This document shows positions 48,868 to 56,874 of a stretch of DNA of 64,000 bases, one piece after another (the first letter of the stretch is position 1; each line of letters starts with the position of its first letter). The stretch spans positions 1 to 64,000 of the forward strand of contig JAKBCE010000013.1 in the NCBI GenBank assembly GCA_021808195.1, read 5' to 3'. Below the pieces are notes generated by a model that was not told the DNA's origin, made no database searches, and saw only the letters and a program-made list of their open reading frames with translations. A program made the translations under genes and the position numbers. This stretch comes from Pseudomonadota bacterium. GTDB taxonomy: Bacteria; Pseudomonadota; Gammaproteobacteria; Steroidobacterales; Steroidobacteraceae.

Positions 48868-49763
48868 TGCTCCTCCCCTTGCACGGCAAGCACTCCCGAG
48901 CGGCCCGGTACGCTGCCGGTGCTGATCGGACAGCGCGGCAGGCGCGCCGCATCGAGCGTTGCCGCATAGCTCGCCAGATCGCAGAGCCGCACGCCCCGGG
49001 CACGCCAGCCGGCGAGCAACCGCTCGAAGCCCTCCAGATACGCCCCGCCCTCGAGTTCGGCGTGCAGCGTGAACACGTGATCGGCGGGGCCTGCGCTGAG
49101 TTGCAGCAGGTGCTCGATGGGATCGACGCCCGCGAGATCCTCCCGACCGATCAGCTCATCGAGCGTCGGCAGCGTTGTCGGCAGCTGCGGCACCTCGATC
49201 GGCCGGCCCTCAACGAGCGGTACGAACGGCGCTCGACCGCGGGTATCGGAGGCATAGCGCAAGCCGCACTCGGCCTGTAATTGCGGCACGTAACGGTTCA
49301 TCTGCCAGCCAGCTGCACCGTGAGCCGTCGGCGCACGGCCAAATACCCGCGCAAATTCCCCGCAGGCGAGCGCCAGCTGATGCTGCGTCCACTCCCGATC
49401 CGCACCGGCCACTCCGTCCTGCCATTTGACGTGGTCCCAGGTATGCACGCCGACCTCGAAGCCGCGCGCCGCAATGCTCTTCAAGACGCCCTCGCAGCGC
49501 CGCCCGATGCGCGGCCCGGGCAACAGCACTCCGTAGAGCAGAGTGCGCACGCCATAGTGGCTGACCACGGACGTGCGGCGGACTTTGCCGAGAAATCCGC
49601 GTCGAAAAACGCGTTTGATGGCCCGACCCGTGTGATCCGGACCCAGCGTGAACAGAAATGTTGCGCGCGCGCCATGGCGCTCGAGCGCTGCGGCCAGGCG
49701 TGGCACGCCCTCGAGGGTGCCCCGGTAGGTGTCGACATCGATCTTCAGGGCGATGGTGCTCAC
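48864..49763 (-). CDS. arnD: 4-deoxy-4-formamido-L-arabinose-phosphoundecaprenol deformylase
   Basis: This 299-residue NodB-fold deacetylase removes the formyl group from the undecaprenyl-bound sugar. The start VSTIALKIDVDTYRGTLEGV aligns with the N-terminus of E. coli ArnD, with the catalytic DVD. GFEVGVHTWDHVKWQDG holds the metal-binding histidines. Start taken is GTG at 49763, 13 bases after the formyltransferase stop; a longer frame to 49847 lies within the upstream gene. It is followed with a 4-base overlap by a quinone oxidoreductase gene. Confidence 0.9.
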   Translation of the reverse strand: MSTIALKIDVDTYRGTLEGVPRLAAALERHGARATFLFTLGPDHTGRAIKRVFRRGFLGKVRRTSVVSHYGVRTLLYGVLLPGPRIGRRCEGVLKSIAARGFEVGVHTWDHVKWQDGVAGADREWTQHQLALACGEFARVFGRAPTAHGAAGWQMNRYVPQLQAECGLRYASDTRGRAPFVPLVEGRPIEVPQLPTTLPTLDELIGREDLAGVDPIEHLLQLSAGPADHVFTLHAELEGGAYLEGFERLLAGWRARGVRLCDLASYAATLDAARLPRCPISTGSVPGRSGVLAVQGEEQ

Positions 49764-49776
49764 GGCGGTGCGGACT

Positions 49777-50706
49777 TCAAACGAGCGGCACCGGTCGGCG
49801 CTCGAAATCATGGGCCATCCGCGCAAGATCAATCGCCCCTGCCGCATTGGCCGCCTGCAGGATCCGCAGCACCGAACCGTCCGCGCAGACCAGCTGACAT
49901 TCCCCGGCCGCCCCGATCAGCCGCGGCTGTCCCGCCGTCAGCGTATGCGCCGCGACCCTCGTGCGGTGCAGCCACCAGCGCTCCCCGCCCACCTCGGCGA
50001 ACGCTCCCGGGAAAGGGGGCGCGACGGCGCGGACCAGGTCATGAATCCGCCGGGCGGGCCAGCGCCAATCGATCCGGCCGTCCTCGGGTCGGCGCCGACC
50101 GAAGTACTGTCCCGGCACGATGGGCTGGGCGCGCCGCGGGGCGCTGCCCTCGAGCAATCCGGCCAACGAACGCGCCAGCACCATCTCCGCCGCAGCGGTG
50201 ACCTTGCTGTACACCTCGCGCGCGTCGTCGTCGGCGAGGATCGGCACGGCCTGCTGATCGACGATGTCGCCGGCGTCGGCACGCGCCACCATGTAATGCA
50301 GCGTGGCTCCGCTCTCACGCTCGCCATTGAGGATCGCCCAGTTGACCGGTGCCCGGCCACGGTAGTTCGGCAGCAGCGAGCCATGCATGTTGAGTGCACC
50401 GCGGCGGGCGCACTGCAGCAGCTCGGCGCCGAGCATGGCGCGATAGTAGAACGAGAAGAGAAAATCGACCTCGAGACCCGCCAGACGCGCGACGAATTCC
50501 GGTGTATTCGGGTCGGGGGGCGCGACGAGCGTGAGTCCGTAATCGCGCGCGCACTCGGCGACGCTGGCAAACCAGCGCACCTCGCCCGGATCATCCTCCA
50601 CCGTGACGACGAGCGGTACCTCGAGGCCGCCGGACAGCAGGGCCTTCAGACAGCGCACCCCGACATCGTGATACGCAAATACGACCGCACGCGCCGGATG
50701 CCTCAC
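49777..50706 (-). CDS. arnA: UDP-L-Ara4N formyltransferase (stand-alone ArnA N-domain)
   Basis: This 309-residue protein corresponds to the N-terminal formyltransferase domain of E. coli ArnA. The catalytic residues are N106 and H108 (ALNMHGSLLPNYRGRAPVNW) and D144 (RADAG). The C-terminal oligonucleotide-binding-like part ends with RILQAANAAGAIDLARMAH. The decarboxylase domain of the E. coli protein is a separate gene here (54935-55993). It overlaps arnC by four bases. Confidence 0.92.
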   Translation of the reverse strand: MRHPARAVVFAYHDVGVRCLKALLSGGLEVPLVVTVEDDPGEVRWFASVAECARDYGLTLVAPPDPNTPEFVARLAGLEVDFLFSFYYRAMLGAELLQCARRGALNMHGSLLPNYRGRAPVNWAILNGERESGATLHYMVARADAGDIVDQQAVPILADDDAREVYSKVTAAAEMVLARSLAGLLEGSAPRRAQPIVPGQYFGRRRPEDGRIDWRWPARRIHDLVRAVAPPFPGAFAEVGGERWWLHRTRVAAHTLTAGQPRLIGAAGECQLVCADGSVLRILQAANAAGAIDLARMAHDFERRPVPLV

Positions 50707-51755
50707 GGCGCCGGGCCCGGATCGTGCTCGGCGCGCAACATCTCGGTGTGATCGAGCTGCGGATGAGGCTTCGGCGCCGGCAGCACCGCCGGACGCACCG
50801 CGGTCTCACCGGTGTCGATGCCGGCCCCCTCCTCGAGAATCGCCGAGATGGTGTAGCGCGGACGCTGGCGCACCTGCTCGTAGATTCGCCCGACATACTC
50901 CCCGACCACCCCGACACTCACCAGCAGCACGCCGATGAAGAAAAAGGCGAGTCCGAACAGCGTGAACACACCCTGCACTTCCGGACCGACAAACAGCCGC
51001 CGGATGGCTAGATCCACCACGAAGGCGAGCGACAGCAGCGACACCAGAATCCCGAACATCGTGAAGACCTGCAGCGGGGCCACCGAGAAGCCCGTCATGA
51101 GGTCGAAGTTCAGCCGGATCAGCCGGTAGATCGAGTACTTGGACTGGCCGGCTGCCCGTCCGGCGTGTGCCACCTCGACCTCCACCGGATGGCGCGCAAA
51201 GGTGTAGCCGAGGGCCGGCACGAAGGTGCTGACCTCGACGCAGCGATTGATCGCATCGACGATGGTGCGGTGATAGCCGCGCAGCATGCAGCCCTGATCG
51301 GTGATGCGGATCTGCGTGGTGCGCTCGCGAATGCGGTTCATCAGCCGCGAGGCGGCCTTGCGCCAGTACGCATCGTGCCGCCGCGCGCGCACCGTACCGA
51401 CGTAATCCGCGCCCTGATCCATCGCTGCAATCAGCTTGCCGATTTCCTCCGGCGGGTTCTGCAGATCCGCATCGAGGGTGATCACGTAATCGCCCCTGGA
51501 GTGCGCGAAACCGGCCAGAATGGCCATGTGCTGGCCCGCATTGCGCGTGAGCAGCACCACGCGGGTGCTCTCGGGCCGGCGATTGAACTGCTCGCGCAGC
51601 AGCGCCGCCGAGCGGTCACGGCTGCCGTCATCTACGAAGATGACTTCGTACGGGCGGCCGAGCCCATCGAGCGCCGGATACAGTCGCTCGAACAGCGCAG
51701 CCAGCCCCGCCTCCTCGTTGTAGACCGGGATGATGATCGAAATCGTGGCGCTCAC
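50703..51755 (-). CDS. arnC: Undecaprenyl-phosphate Ara4FN transferase
   Basis: This 350-residue GT2 glycosyltransferase moves Ara4FN to undecaprenyl phosphate. It starts MSATISIIIPVYNEEAGLAA, has VIFVDDGSRDRSAAL and DADLQNPPEEIGKLIAAMDQ, and two C-terminal membrane helices (FTMFGILVSLLSLAFVVDLA and LFGLAFFFIGVLLVSVGVV). It overlaps arnB by four bases and the formyltransferase gene by four. Confidence 0.94.
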   Translation of the reverse strand: MSATISIIIPVYNEEAGLAALFERLYPALDGLGRPYEVIFVDDGSRDRSAALLREQFNRRPESTRVVLLTRNAGQHMAILAGFAHSRGDYVITLDADLQNPPEEIGKLIAAMDQGADYVGTVRARRHDAYWRKAASRLMNRIRERTTQIRITDQGCMLRGYHRTIVDAINRCVEVSTFVPALGYTFARHPVEVEVAHAGRAAGQSKYSIYRLIRLNFDLMTGFSVAPLQVFTMFGILVSLLSLAFVVDLAIRRLFVGPEVQGVFTLFGLAFFFIGVLLVSVGVVGEYVGRIYEQVRQRPRYTISAILEEGAGIDTGETAVRPAVLPAPKPHPQLDHTEMLRAEHDPGPAP

Positions 51756-52879
51756 CGCATCGCCTCGTGCATCACGTCGTTGACCGCCTGCACCACTCGC
51801 TCGACATCGTCCCAGTGCATCGCCGGGAACAACGGCAAGGTCACCGTCTCGCGCCCGATCCGCTCGGCGTTGGGAAACTGCCCTTCGCGGTAACCGAGCG
51901 CTCGATACGCGCTGAACAGATGAATGGCCGGATAATGCACGCCGATGCCGATGCCGCGTGCGGCCATCGCATCGATGAACTCGACCCGGCGGATACGCAT
52001 GCGCTCGAGCGGCAGACGGGCTGCAAACATGTGCCAGTTGTGTCCGGCATCGCCACGCGCGGGGAGCTGCAGCGGCGGCTCATCGCCCCACAGCTCGAAG
52101 TAGCGTGCCGCGAGTTCGCGGCGGCGAGCATTGAAGGTCTCGAGGTGACGCAGTTGCCCCAGTCCGACGCAGGCCGCGACGTCCGAGAGGTTCGCCTTGC
52201 CGCCGGCGAAGCGGGTCTCGAACGCATCGGCTGCCGTCTTCATCTGTCCGTGGAAGCGCTGCAGCTCGAGTTCCTGCACCTCCTCGGGTGAGCCGCCGAC
52301 CACCGCGCCGCCCTCAATGGAGGTAATGTTCTTGTTGGGGTGGAAGCTGAAGCACACCAGATCGCCGCAGCTGCCGATGCGTCGCCCACGATGGCTCGAG
52401 CCGATTGCCTGGGCGGCATCCTCGATCACCCGCAGCCGATGGCGCTCGGCGAGCGCGTACACCCGCTCGAGATCGACCGGCAGACCGCACAAATGTACCG
52501 GCATGATCGCCCGCGTACGCGCCGTGACGGCCGCCTCGGCCTGCTCGAGATCGATATTGCGGGTGTCGAGATCGACATCCACGAATACCGGACGGGCGCC
52601 AGTGCGGACCACCACATTGGCACTCGCCACGAAGCTCATGGCGGGCACGATGACCTCATCCCCGGGACCGATGCCGCACACGAGCAGCGCGTGCTCGAGG
52701 CTCGCCGTTGCCGAGGTCTGCGTGCGCACCGGACGGCCCCCACAGTAATCGGAGAGGGCCGCTTCGAACGCCTTGACCTTCGGTCCGCTTGCGAGCCAGC
52801 CGCTGCGCAGCACCTCGACCACCTCTTGGATGGTCTGCTCATCGATGCTCGGACGGGTGAACGGGATGAACGAATCCAT
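51752..52879 (-). CDS. arnB: UDP-4-amino-4-deoxy-L-arabinose aminotransferase
   Basis: This 375-residue PLP aminotransferase of the DegT/DnrJ/EryC1 family uses glutamate to aminate UDP-4-ketopentose. It begins MDSFIPFTRPSIDEQTIQEV, has EDAAQAIGSSHRGRRIGSCG and the PLP lysine in CFSFHPNKNITSIEGGAVVG. It is followed with a 4-base overlap by arnC and begins 3 bases after the small flippase-subunit gene. Confidence 0.95.
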   Translation of the reverse strand: MDSFIPFTRPSIDEQTIQEVVEVLRSGWLASGPKVKAFEAALSDYCGGRPVRTQTSATASLEHALLVCGIGPGDEVIVPAMSFVASANVVVRTGARPVFVDVDLDTRNIDLEQAEAAVTARTRAIMPVHLCGLPVDLERVYALAERHRLRVIEDAAQAIGSSHRGRRIGSCGDLVCFSFHPNKNITSIEGGAVVGGSPEEVQELELQRFHGQMKTAADAFETRFAGGKANLSDVAACVGLGQLRHLETFNARRRELAARYFELWGDEPPLQLPARGDAGHNWHMFAARLPLERMRIRRVEFIDAMAARGIGIGVHYPAIHLFSAYRALGYREGQFPNAERIGRETVTLPLFPAMHWDDVERVVQAVNDVMHEAMR

Positions 52880-52882
52880 AGC

Positions 52883-53254
52883 CTAAGACCGAAACACCAT
52901 GACAACCCCGACAATGATGACCAGGATGCCCGCCACGCGCTCGAGATTCGGCACCTCCCCGAGCAGCCACCAGGCGAGCGGCACCATCAGCAGGTAATTC
53001 AGCGAGAGCATCGGGTACGCCTGACTCACCGGCGCACGCGACAGGCCGATCAGCCACACGATCACCGACAGTCCGTAGCACACCAAGGCCACCCATAGCC
53101 ACGGGACGCTGAGCAGCGCGAGCAGTCGCTTCGGCACGTCCACGTTGGTGCCGAACAACGGTCCGGTGGTATCGGTCGCCGCTTTCAGGCCGAGCTGCGC
53201 CACGAGGTTGAGCAGAACGCCACCACAGAGAAACGCGAACACCGACCATTTCAT
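52883..53254 (-). CDS. SMR-type Ara4N-lipid flippase subunit (ArnE/ArnF-like)
   Basis: This 123-residue protein has four membrane helices of the small multidrug resistance/EamA type. It begins MKWSVFAFLCGGVLLNLVAQ and contains GLSRAPVSQAYPMLSLNYLL and MVPLAWWLLGEVPNLERVAG. It probably flips the Ara4N-undecaprenyl phosphate across the inner membrane. E. coli uses two such genes (arnE and arnF); only one is here. ATG at 53254 overlaps the arnT stop (ATGA). Confidence 0.85.
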   Translation of the reverse strand: MKWSVFAFLCGGVLLNLVAQLGLKAATDTTGPLFGTNVDVPKRLLALLSVPWLWVALVCYGLSVIVWLIGLSRAPVSQAYPMLSLNYLLMVPLAWWLLGEVPNLERVAGILVIIVGVVMVFRS

Positions 53255-54903
53255 GAGCGGCTCACCGCGACGGTAAAGCTGTCCCGGGCGATCACCCGCC
53301 CCGGCAGTCCGTGCGCACGATAGCGTCGCCAGACCGCGGGCGGGAAAAACGCGATGGCATCGTGGCTCACCTGCCACTGACGGACGAACTGCGCCGGCGT
53401 CACGGTCATCAGTCCCGGCTGCCAGCGCTCCCCGGGGGCGAGCTCACCCTTGTAGTCCACCAGCGTCAGCAGTCGGCCAAGATACGGTGGGATCGTCTGG
53501 CGGTATTGCTGCACGCTGTACAGAGCAGTGTCGGGATGCACATCCGCTCGGATCGACTGCACCAGCTGGTACGCCGAGCGCGACGGCGGGGTCACCGCGT
53601 ACTGGCAGAGCAAGGCCTGCCAGACGAAGATGAACGACAGTGCCACCGTGAGCGGGCCGGCGACATCGCCGCTGTCGAGCCCGTGCGCGCGCCGCGAGCG
53701 CAGCCAGCACACTGCCGCAGCCGCCACCGCGACGGCAACCGCAGCGATTGCCCACCCGAGCGCGTGTGGTGCAATGAACCCGTTGCGGTGCTTCGAATAC
53801 ACCAGCAGGCCCACGGCGACAAAGGTGGCAAGTCCGGCTGCGGCCCACACCGCGCGCGCCAGCGCCTGCGGCCGGCGGACCAGATACACCCCAGTCAACG
53901 CCGCAATCGGCGGGAAGATCGGCAGGATGTAGGTGGCCAGCTTCGAATCGGACGTCGAGAAGAACACCACCGTGAGCAGCGCATACAGCAGCAGAAATTT
54001 CAGCGGCTTGAAGTGCGCAACGGGGCCCTCTTCTCGCCACGCCGCCCGCGCCGCACGGGCGAGCGGCACGAGCCAGGCGAACGCTCCGATCACGAGCAAC
54101 GCGATGAAGTACCACCACGGCTCGACGCGACGAGCCTCATCGGTGAGAAATCGCTGGAAATGCTCGTGAATGAAGAAATACTCCGCGAACTGTGGGTTGC
54201 GCAGCGACACTGCAATGAACCATGGGGCCGCAATCGCCACCATCAGCGGAATCCCGCCGAGCAGGTGCAATCGCCGCCAGGGCCGGGCATCGCGCTCGAG
54301 CACCGTGTAGCCGACCAGGGCGAGGCCCGCGAGCACGTAGACCTCGAGCCCCTTGGTGAGCAGCGCGAGCGCCGCCATCGCCCAGGAGAGCAGCATCCAG
54401 TTGCGCTCGGCCGCCGAGCCCGGCTCGGTGCACTGCGCACGCGTAAATGCGAGCACCATGGCCGTCAGCCAGAACGTGAGCCCCGCGTCGAGCAGATCCA
54501 GATGCGCAATGATGCCGAAGTACGGACTCATCGCGAGGAGCGCCACCGCGGCAATGGCCGCTCGCCGGTCATACAGCCGCGCCAGCCACGCATAGATCAG
54601 CGCGAGACAGCCGAAGCCGAGTCCCACGGTCCACAGTCGCGAGGACCAGTTGCTCAGGCCGAACACCGAATACACGCTCGCCGTCGCCCAGTACTGCAGC
54701 ACCGGCTTCTCGAAGTACTTCAGTCCATCGAGCCGCGGGGTCACCCAGTTGCCGCTGGCGACCATCTCACGCGGAATCTCCGCGTAGCGGCCTTCGTCCG
54801 GATCGAACATCGGGCGGATCTGCAGCGTCGCAAACCACACCACCGCCAGCAGCACCCACGCCCACCACCTCAGCCGCTCGCTGCGCCCCTGCGCTGCACT
54901 CAT
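53251..54903 (-). CDS. arnT: Lipid A Ara4N transferase
   Basis: This 550-residue GT83 membrane enzyme attaches Ara4N to lipid A phosphates in the periplasm. The family motif RPMFDPDEGRYAEIPREMVA and DGLKYFEKPVLQYWATASVY are near the N-terminus; about 12 membrane helices follow and the C-terminal soluble domain contains the FVRQWQ region. ATG at 54903 (MSAAQGRSERL) is preferred over a GTG 6 bases earlier. It is followed with a 4-base overlap by the flippase-subunit gene. Confidence 0.94.
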   Translation of the reverse strand: MSAAQGRSERLRWWAWVLLAVVWFATLQIRPMFDPDEGRYAEIPREMVASGNWVTPRLDGLKYFEKPVLQYWATASVYSVFGLSNWSSRLWTVGLGFGCLALIYAWLARLYDRRAAIAAVALLAMSPYFGIIAHLDLLDAGLTFWLTAMVLAFTRAQCTEPGSAAERNWMLLSWAMAALALLTKGLEVYVLAGLALVGYTVLERDARPWRRLHLLGGIPLMVAIAAPWFIAVSLRNPQFAEYFFIHEHFQRFLTDEARRVEPWWYFIALLVIGAFAWLVPLARAARAAWREEGPVAHFKPLKFLLLYALLTVVFFSTSDSKLATYILPIFPPIAALTGVYLVRRPQALARAVWAAAGLATFVAVGLLVYSKHRNGFIAPHALGWAIAAVAVAVAAAAVCWLRSRRAHGLDSGDVAGPLTVALSFIFVWQALLCQYAVTPPSRSAYQLVQSIRADVHPDTALYSVQQYRQTIPPYLGRLLTLVDYKGELAPGERWQPGLMTVTPAQFVRQWQVSHDAIAFFPPAVWRRYRAHGLPGRVIARDSFTVAVSRS

Positions 54904-54934
54904 AGCCACCCCGTGCTCGCCCCTCGAGTGCCCC

Positions 54935-55993
54935 TCACAGCCCGGACGCCGGGGCGTTCAGGGAATTGAAGCTACCGAGCTTGACGTAAAAATCGATGGT
55001 GCGGCGAATCGCCGTGTCGAGGTCGGTACTCGGTCGCCAGCCCAGATCACGCTTGGCCGCCTCGATCGCCGGCACCCGCACCTGGATGTCCTGGTAATAC
55101 TTGCCGTAGTACTCCCCGGCCGACACCTCGACGATCTCGGTGGTCTTGGCCACATCGCGCAGCTTGGGAAATTCCTGCGCGATACGGATGGTGCGGTCGG
55201 CGAGCTCGCGGATCGACACGCAATTATCAGGGTTGCCAATGTTGAAGATACGCCGCGTTGCCCGCCCGTCCTTGTTCTCGAGGATGGTGAGCAGCGCCTC
55301 GATGGCATCGTCGATGTAGGTGAAGGAGCGCTTCTGCCGTCCGCCGTCGACCAGCTTGATCGGGCGCCGATACAGCACGTTGGAGAGGAACTGGGTGAAC
55401 ACCCGCGAACTGCCCTCTTTGGGCTCCTCGATGTTATCGAGGTTCGGCCCGATGAAGTTGAAGGGGCGAAACAGCGTGTAATCCAGGCTGTCACGCACGC
55501 CGTAGGCGTAGATGACCCGATCGAGCAACTGCTTGGAGGCGGCGTAGATCCAGCGCTGCTTGTTGATCGGACCGTACACCAGGGGGCTCGTCTCCTCATC
55601 GAGCACCGCATCCGGGGACATGCCGTAGAGCTCGGAGGTCGAGGGGAACACCAGGCGTTTGCCGTACTTGACGCAGTGGCGCACCACATCGATATTGGCC
55701 TCGAAGTCGAGCTCGAAGACCTTCAACGGATGAGTCACGTACTGCGCCGGATTGGCGATCGCCACCAGCGGCACCACCACGTCGCACTTCTTCACGTGAT
55801 ACTCGACCCACTCCTTGTTGATGGTGATGTCACCTTCGACGAAGTGGAAGCGATCGTCCTTCGGCAGGTCGCCGAGCTTGTTGTCCGAGAGGTCGATGCC
55901 GTAGACCTCCCAGTCGCGCTGACGCAGGATCGCGTTGGTGAGCGCGCTGCCGATGAAGCCGTTCGCCCCGAGAATCATGATCTTAAGTGACAT
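54935..55993 (-). CDS. UDP-glucuronate decarboxylase (stand-alone ArnA C-domain)
   Basis: This 352-residue short-chain-type protein corresponds to the C-terminal half of E. coli ArnA, which oxidises and decarboxylates UDP-glucuronate to UDP-4-ketopentose. The NAD motif is MILGANGFIGSAL. S120-E121 (STSELYGM), Y150 and K154 (IYAASKQLLDR) and R222 (GRQKRSFTYID) match the E. coli catalytic residues. The ATG at 55993 is used. It is the first arn gene of the operon; arnT follows by 31 bases. Confidence 0.92.
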   Translation of the reverse strand: MSLKIMILGANGFIGSALTNAILRQRDWEVYGIDLSDNKLGDLPKDDRFHFVEGDITINKEWVEYHVKKCDVVVPLVAIANPAQYVTHPLKVFELDFEANIDVVRHCVKYGKRLVFPSTSELYGMSPDAVLDEETSPLVYGPINKQRWIYAASKQLLDRVIYAYGVRDSLDYTLFRPFNFIGPNLDNIEEPKEGSSRVFTQFLSNVLYRRPIKLVDGGRQKRSFTYIDDAIEALLTILENKDGRATRRIFNIGNPDNCVSIRELADRTIRIAQEFPKLRDVAKTTEIVEVSAGEYYGKYYQDIQVRVPAIEAAKRDLGWRPSTDLDTAIRRTIDFYVKLGSFNSLNAPASGL

Positions 55994-56138
55994 GGAAGCC
56001 CTTCGTGCGCGGGCACTTGCCCCGGCGCAAAAAAAGAAGAATTTTAGCAGCTTCCCGCCGCCGCGCATCCGCACTTGCCGCGCGACGCCGGACAGAGACC
56101 CGCGGCGCTGCCCCAGGCGGGGCAGCGCCGCGGGGCGC

Positions 56139-56822
56139 TCAGAACCGCAAGCCGACGGTCAGCGGCACGAACGCGGTGGGCTGGCTGGTCTCGATGCGCT
56201 GGTAGCGCGCCTCGACGAAGAACGTCTGGCCATCGCGCAGCAGAAAGTCCAGTCCCACCCCTGCGTTCCACGACAAGCGCGTGCTGCTGCCGCTCGCCAC
56301 CACCATGTCCCCGGGCACCAGCCCGTAGCTGCAGAAGCCGAACCAGGGATCACAGAAATAGCTGCCATAGGCGACGGTCTGAGTGAGTGCGACGCGCATG
56401 TGATCGACCCCGATGCCCGCCAGCGCAAAGCCGCTGATCCATGGGGTGATGGCCCGCTTGTACTGCCCATCGACATTCAGTCCGATCACCTCCCCGTAGC
56501 CGGAGTCGATCTGGATCTGATCAAGCTGCTCATTGAGCGCAATCAGGTTGCGCGTGGCGCCGAAGTGGCTGTACTCAATATCGGCGCGCAGGGCGAACGG
56601 CTGGTTCGGCCTCGGGCGCCAGCTCAAGCCACCGCCCAAGGTTATCCCGCCGTCGAAATACTGCCCCGTCGAGCCCACCGTCGGGCTGTAGCCAATCTGC
56701 AGGTGCCAGTGGACCGGCTCCTGGGGGGCGAAGGTCTGCTCGTAGTAGCCTTGCGCCGACGCCCGGGCCCCTACGGTGAGCAGCGCGAGGGCACCGAGAG
56801 CGTAAATGGAAGATCGATTCAC
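56139..56822 (-). CDS. Outer-membrane beta-barrel protein
   Basis: This 227-residue protein has a signal peptide (VNRSSIYALGALALLTVGAR, cut near ASAQG) and alternating strands ending in the aromatic FVPLTVGLRF, typical of a small outer-membrane barrel. It has no clear family name. GTG at 56822 is chosen because AAGGAG is 8 bases upstream. It lies 145 bases upstream of the arn operon on the same strand and could be co-regulated with envelope remodelling; that is inference. Two cysteines sit in a YFCDPWFGFCSYG loop. Confidence 0.72.
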   Translation of the reverse strand: MNRSSIYALGALALLTVGARASAQGYYEQTFAPQEPVHWHLQIGYSPTVGSTGQYFDGGITLGGGLSWRPRPNQPFALRADIEYSHFGATRNLIALNEQLDQIQIDSGYGEVIGLNVDGQYKRAITPWISGFALAGIGVDHMRVALTQTVAYGSYFCDPWFGFCSYGLVPGDMVVASGSSTRLSWNAGVGLDFLLRDGQTFFVEARYQRIETSQPTAFVPLTVGLRF

Positions 56823-56874
56823 GTGCGGAACTCCTTCGGCACCCACCGCGGCGCCCTATCCAGCCGCTGCGCAC

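Noticed and set aside
47369..49003. A 544-codon minus-strand frame over the quinone oxidoreductase and the AsnC-type regulator.
   Set aside because: It runs through two real genes in another frame and is Arg/Gly/Ser-rich without structure.
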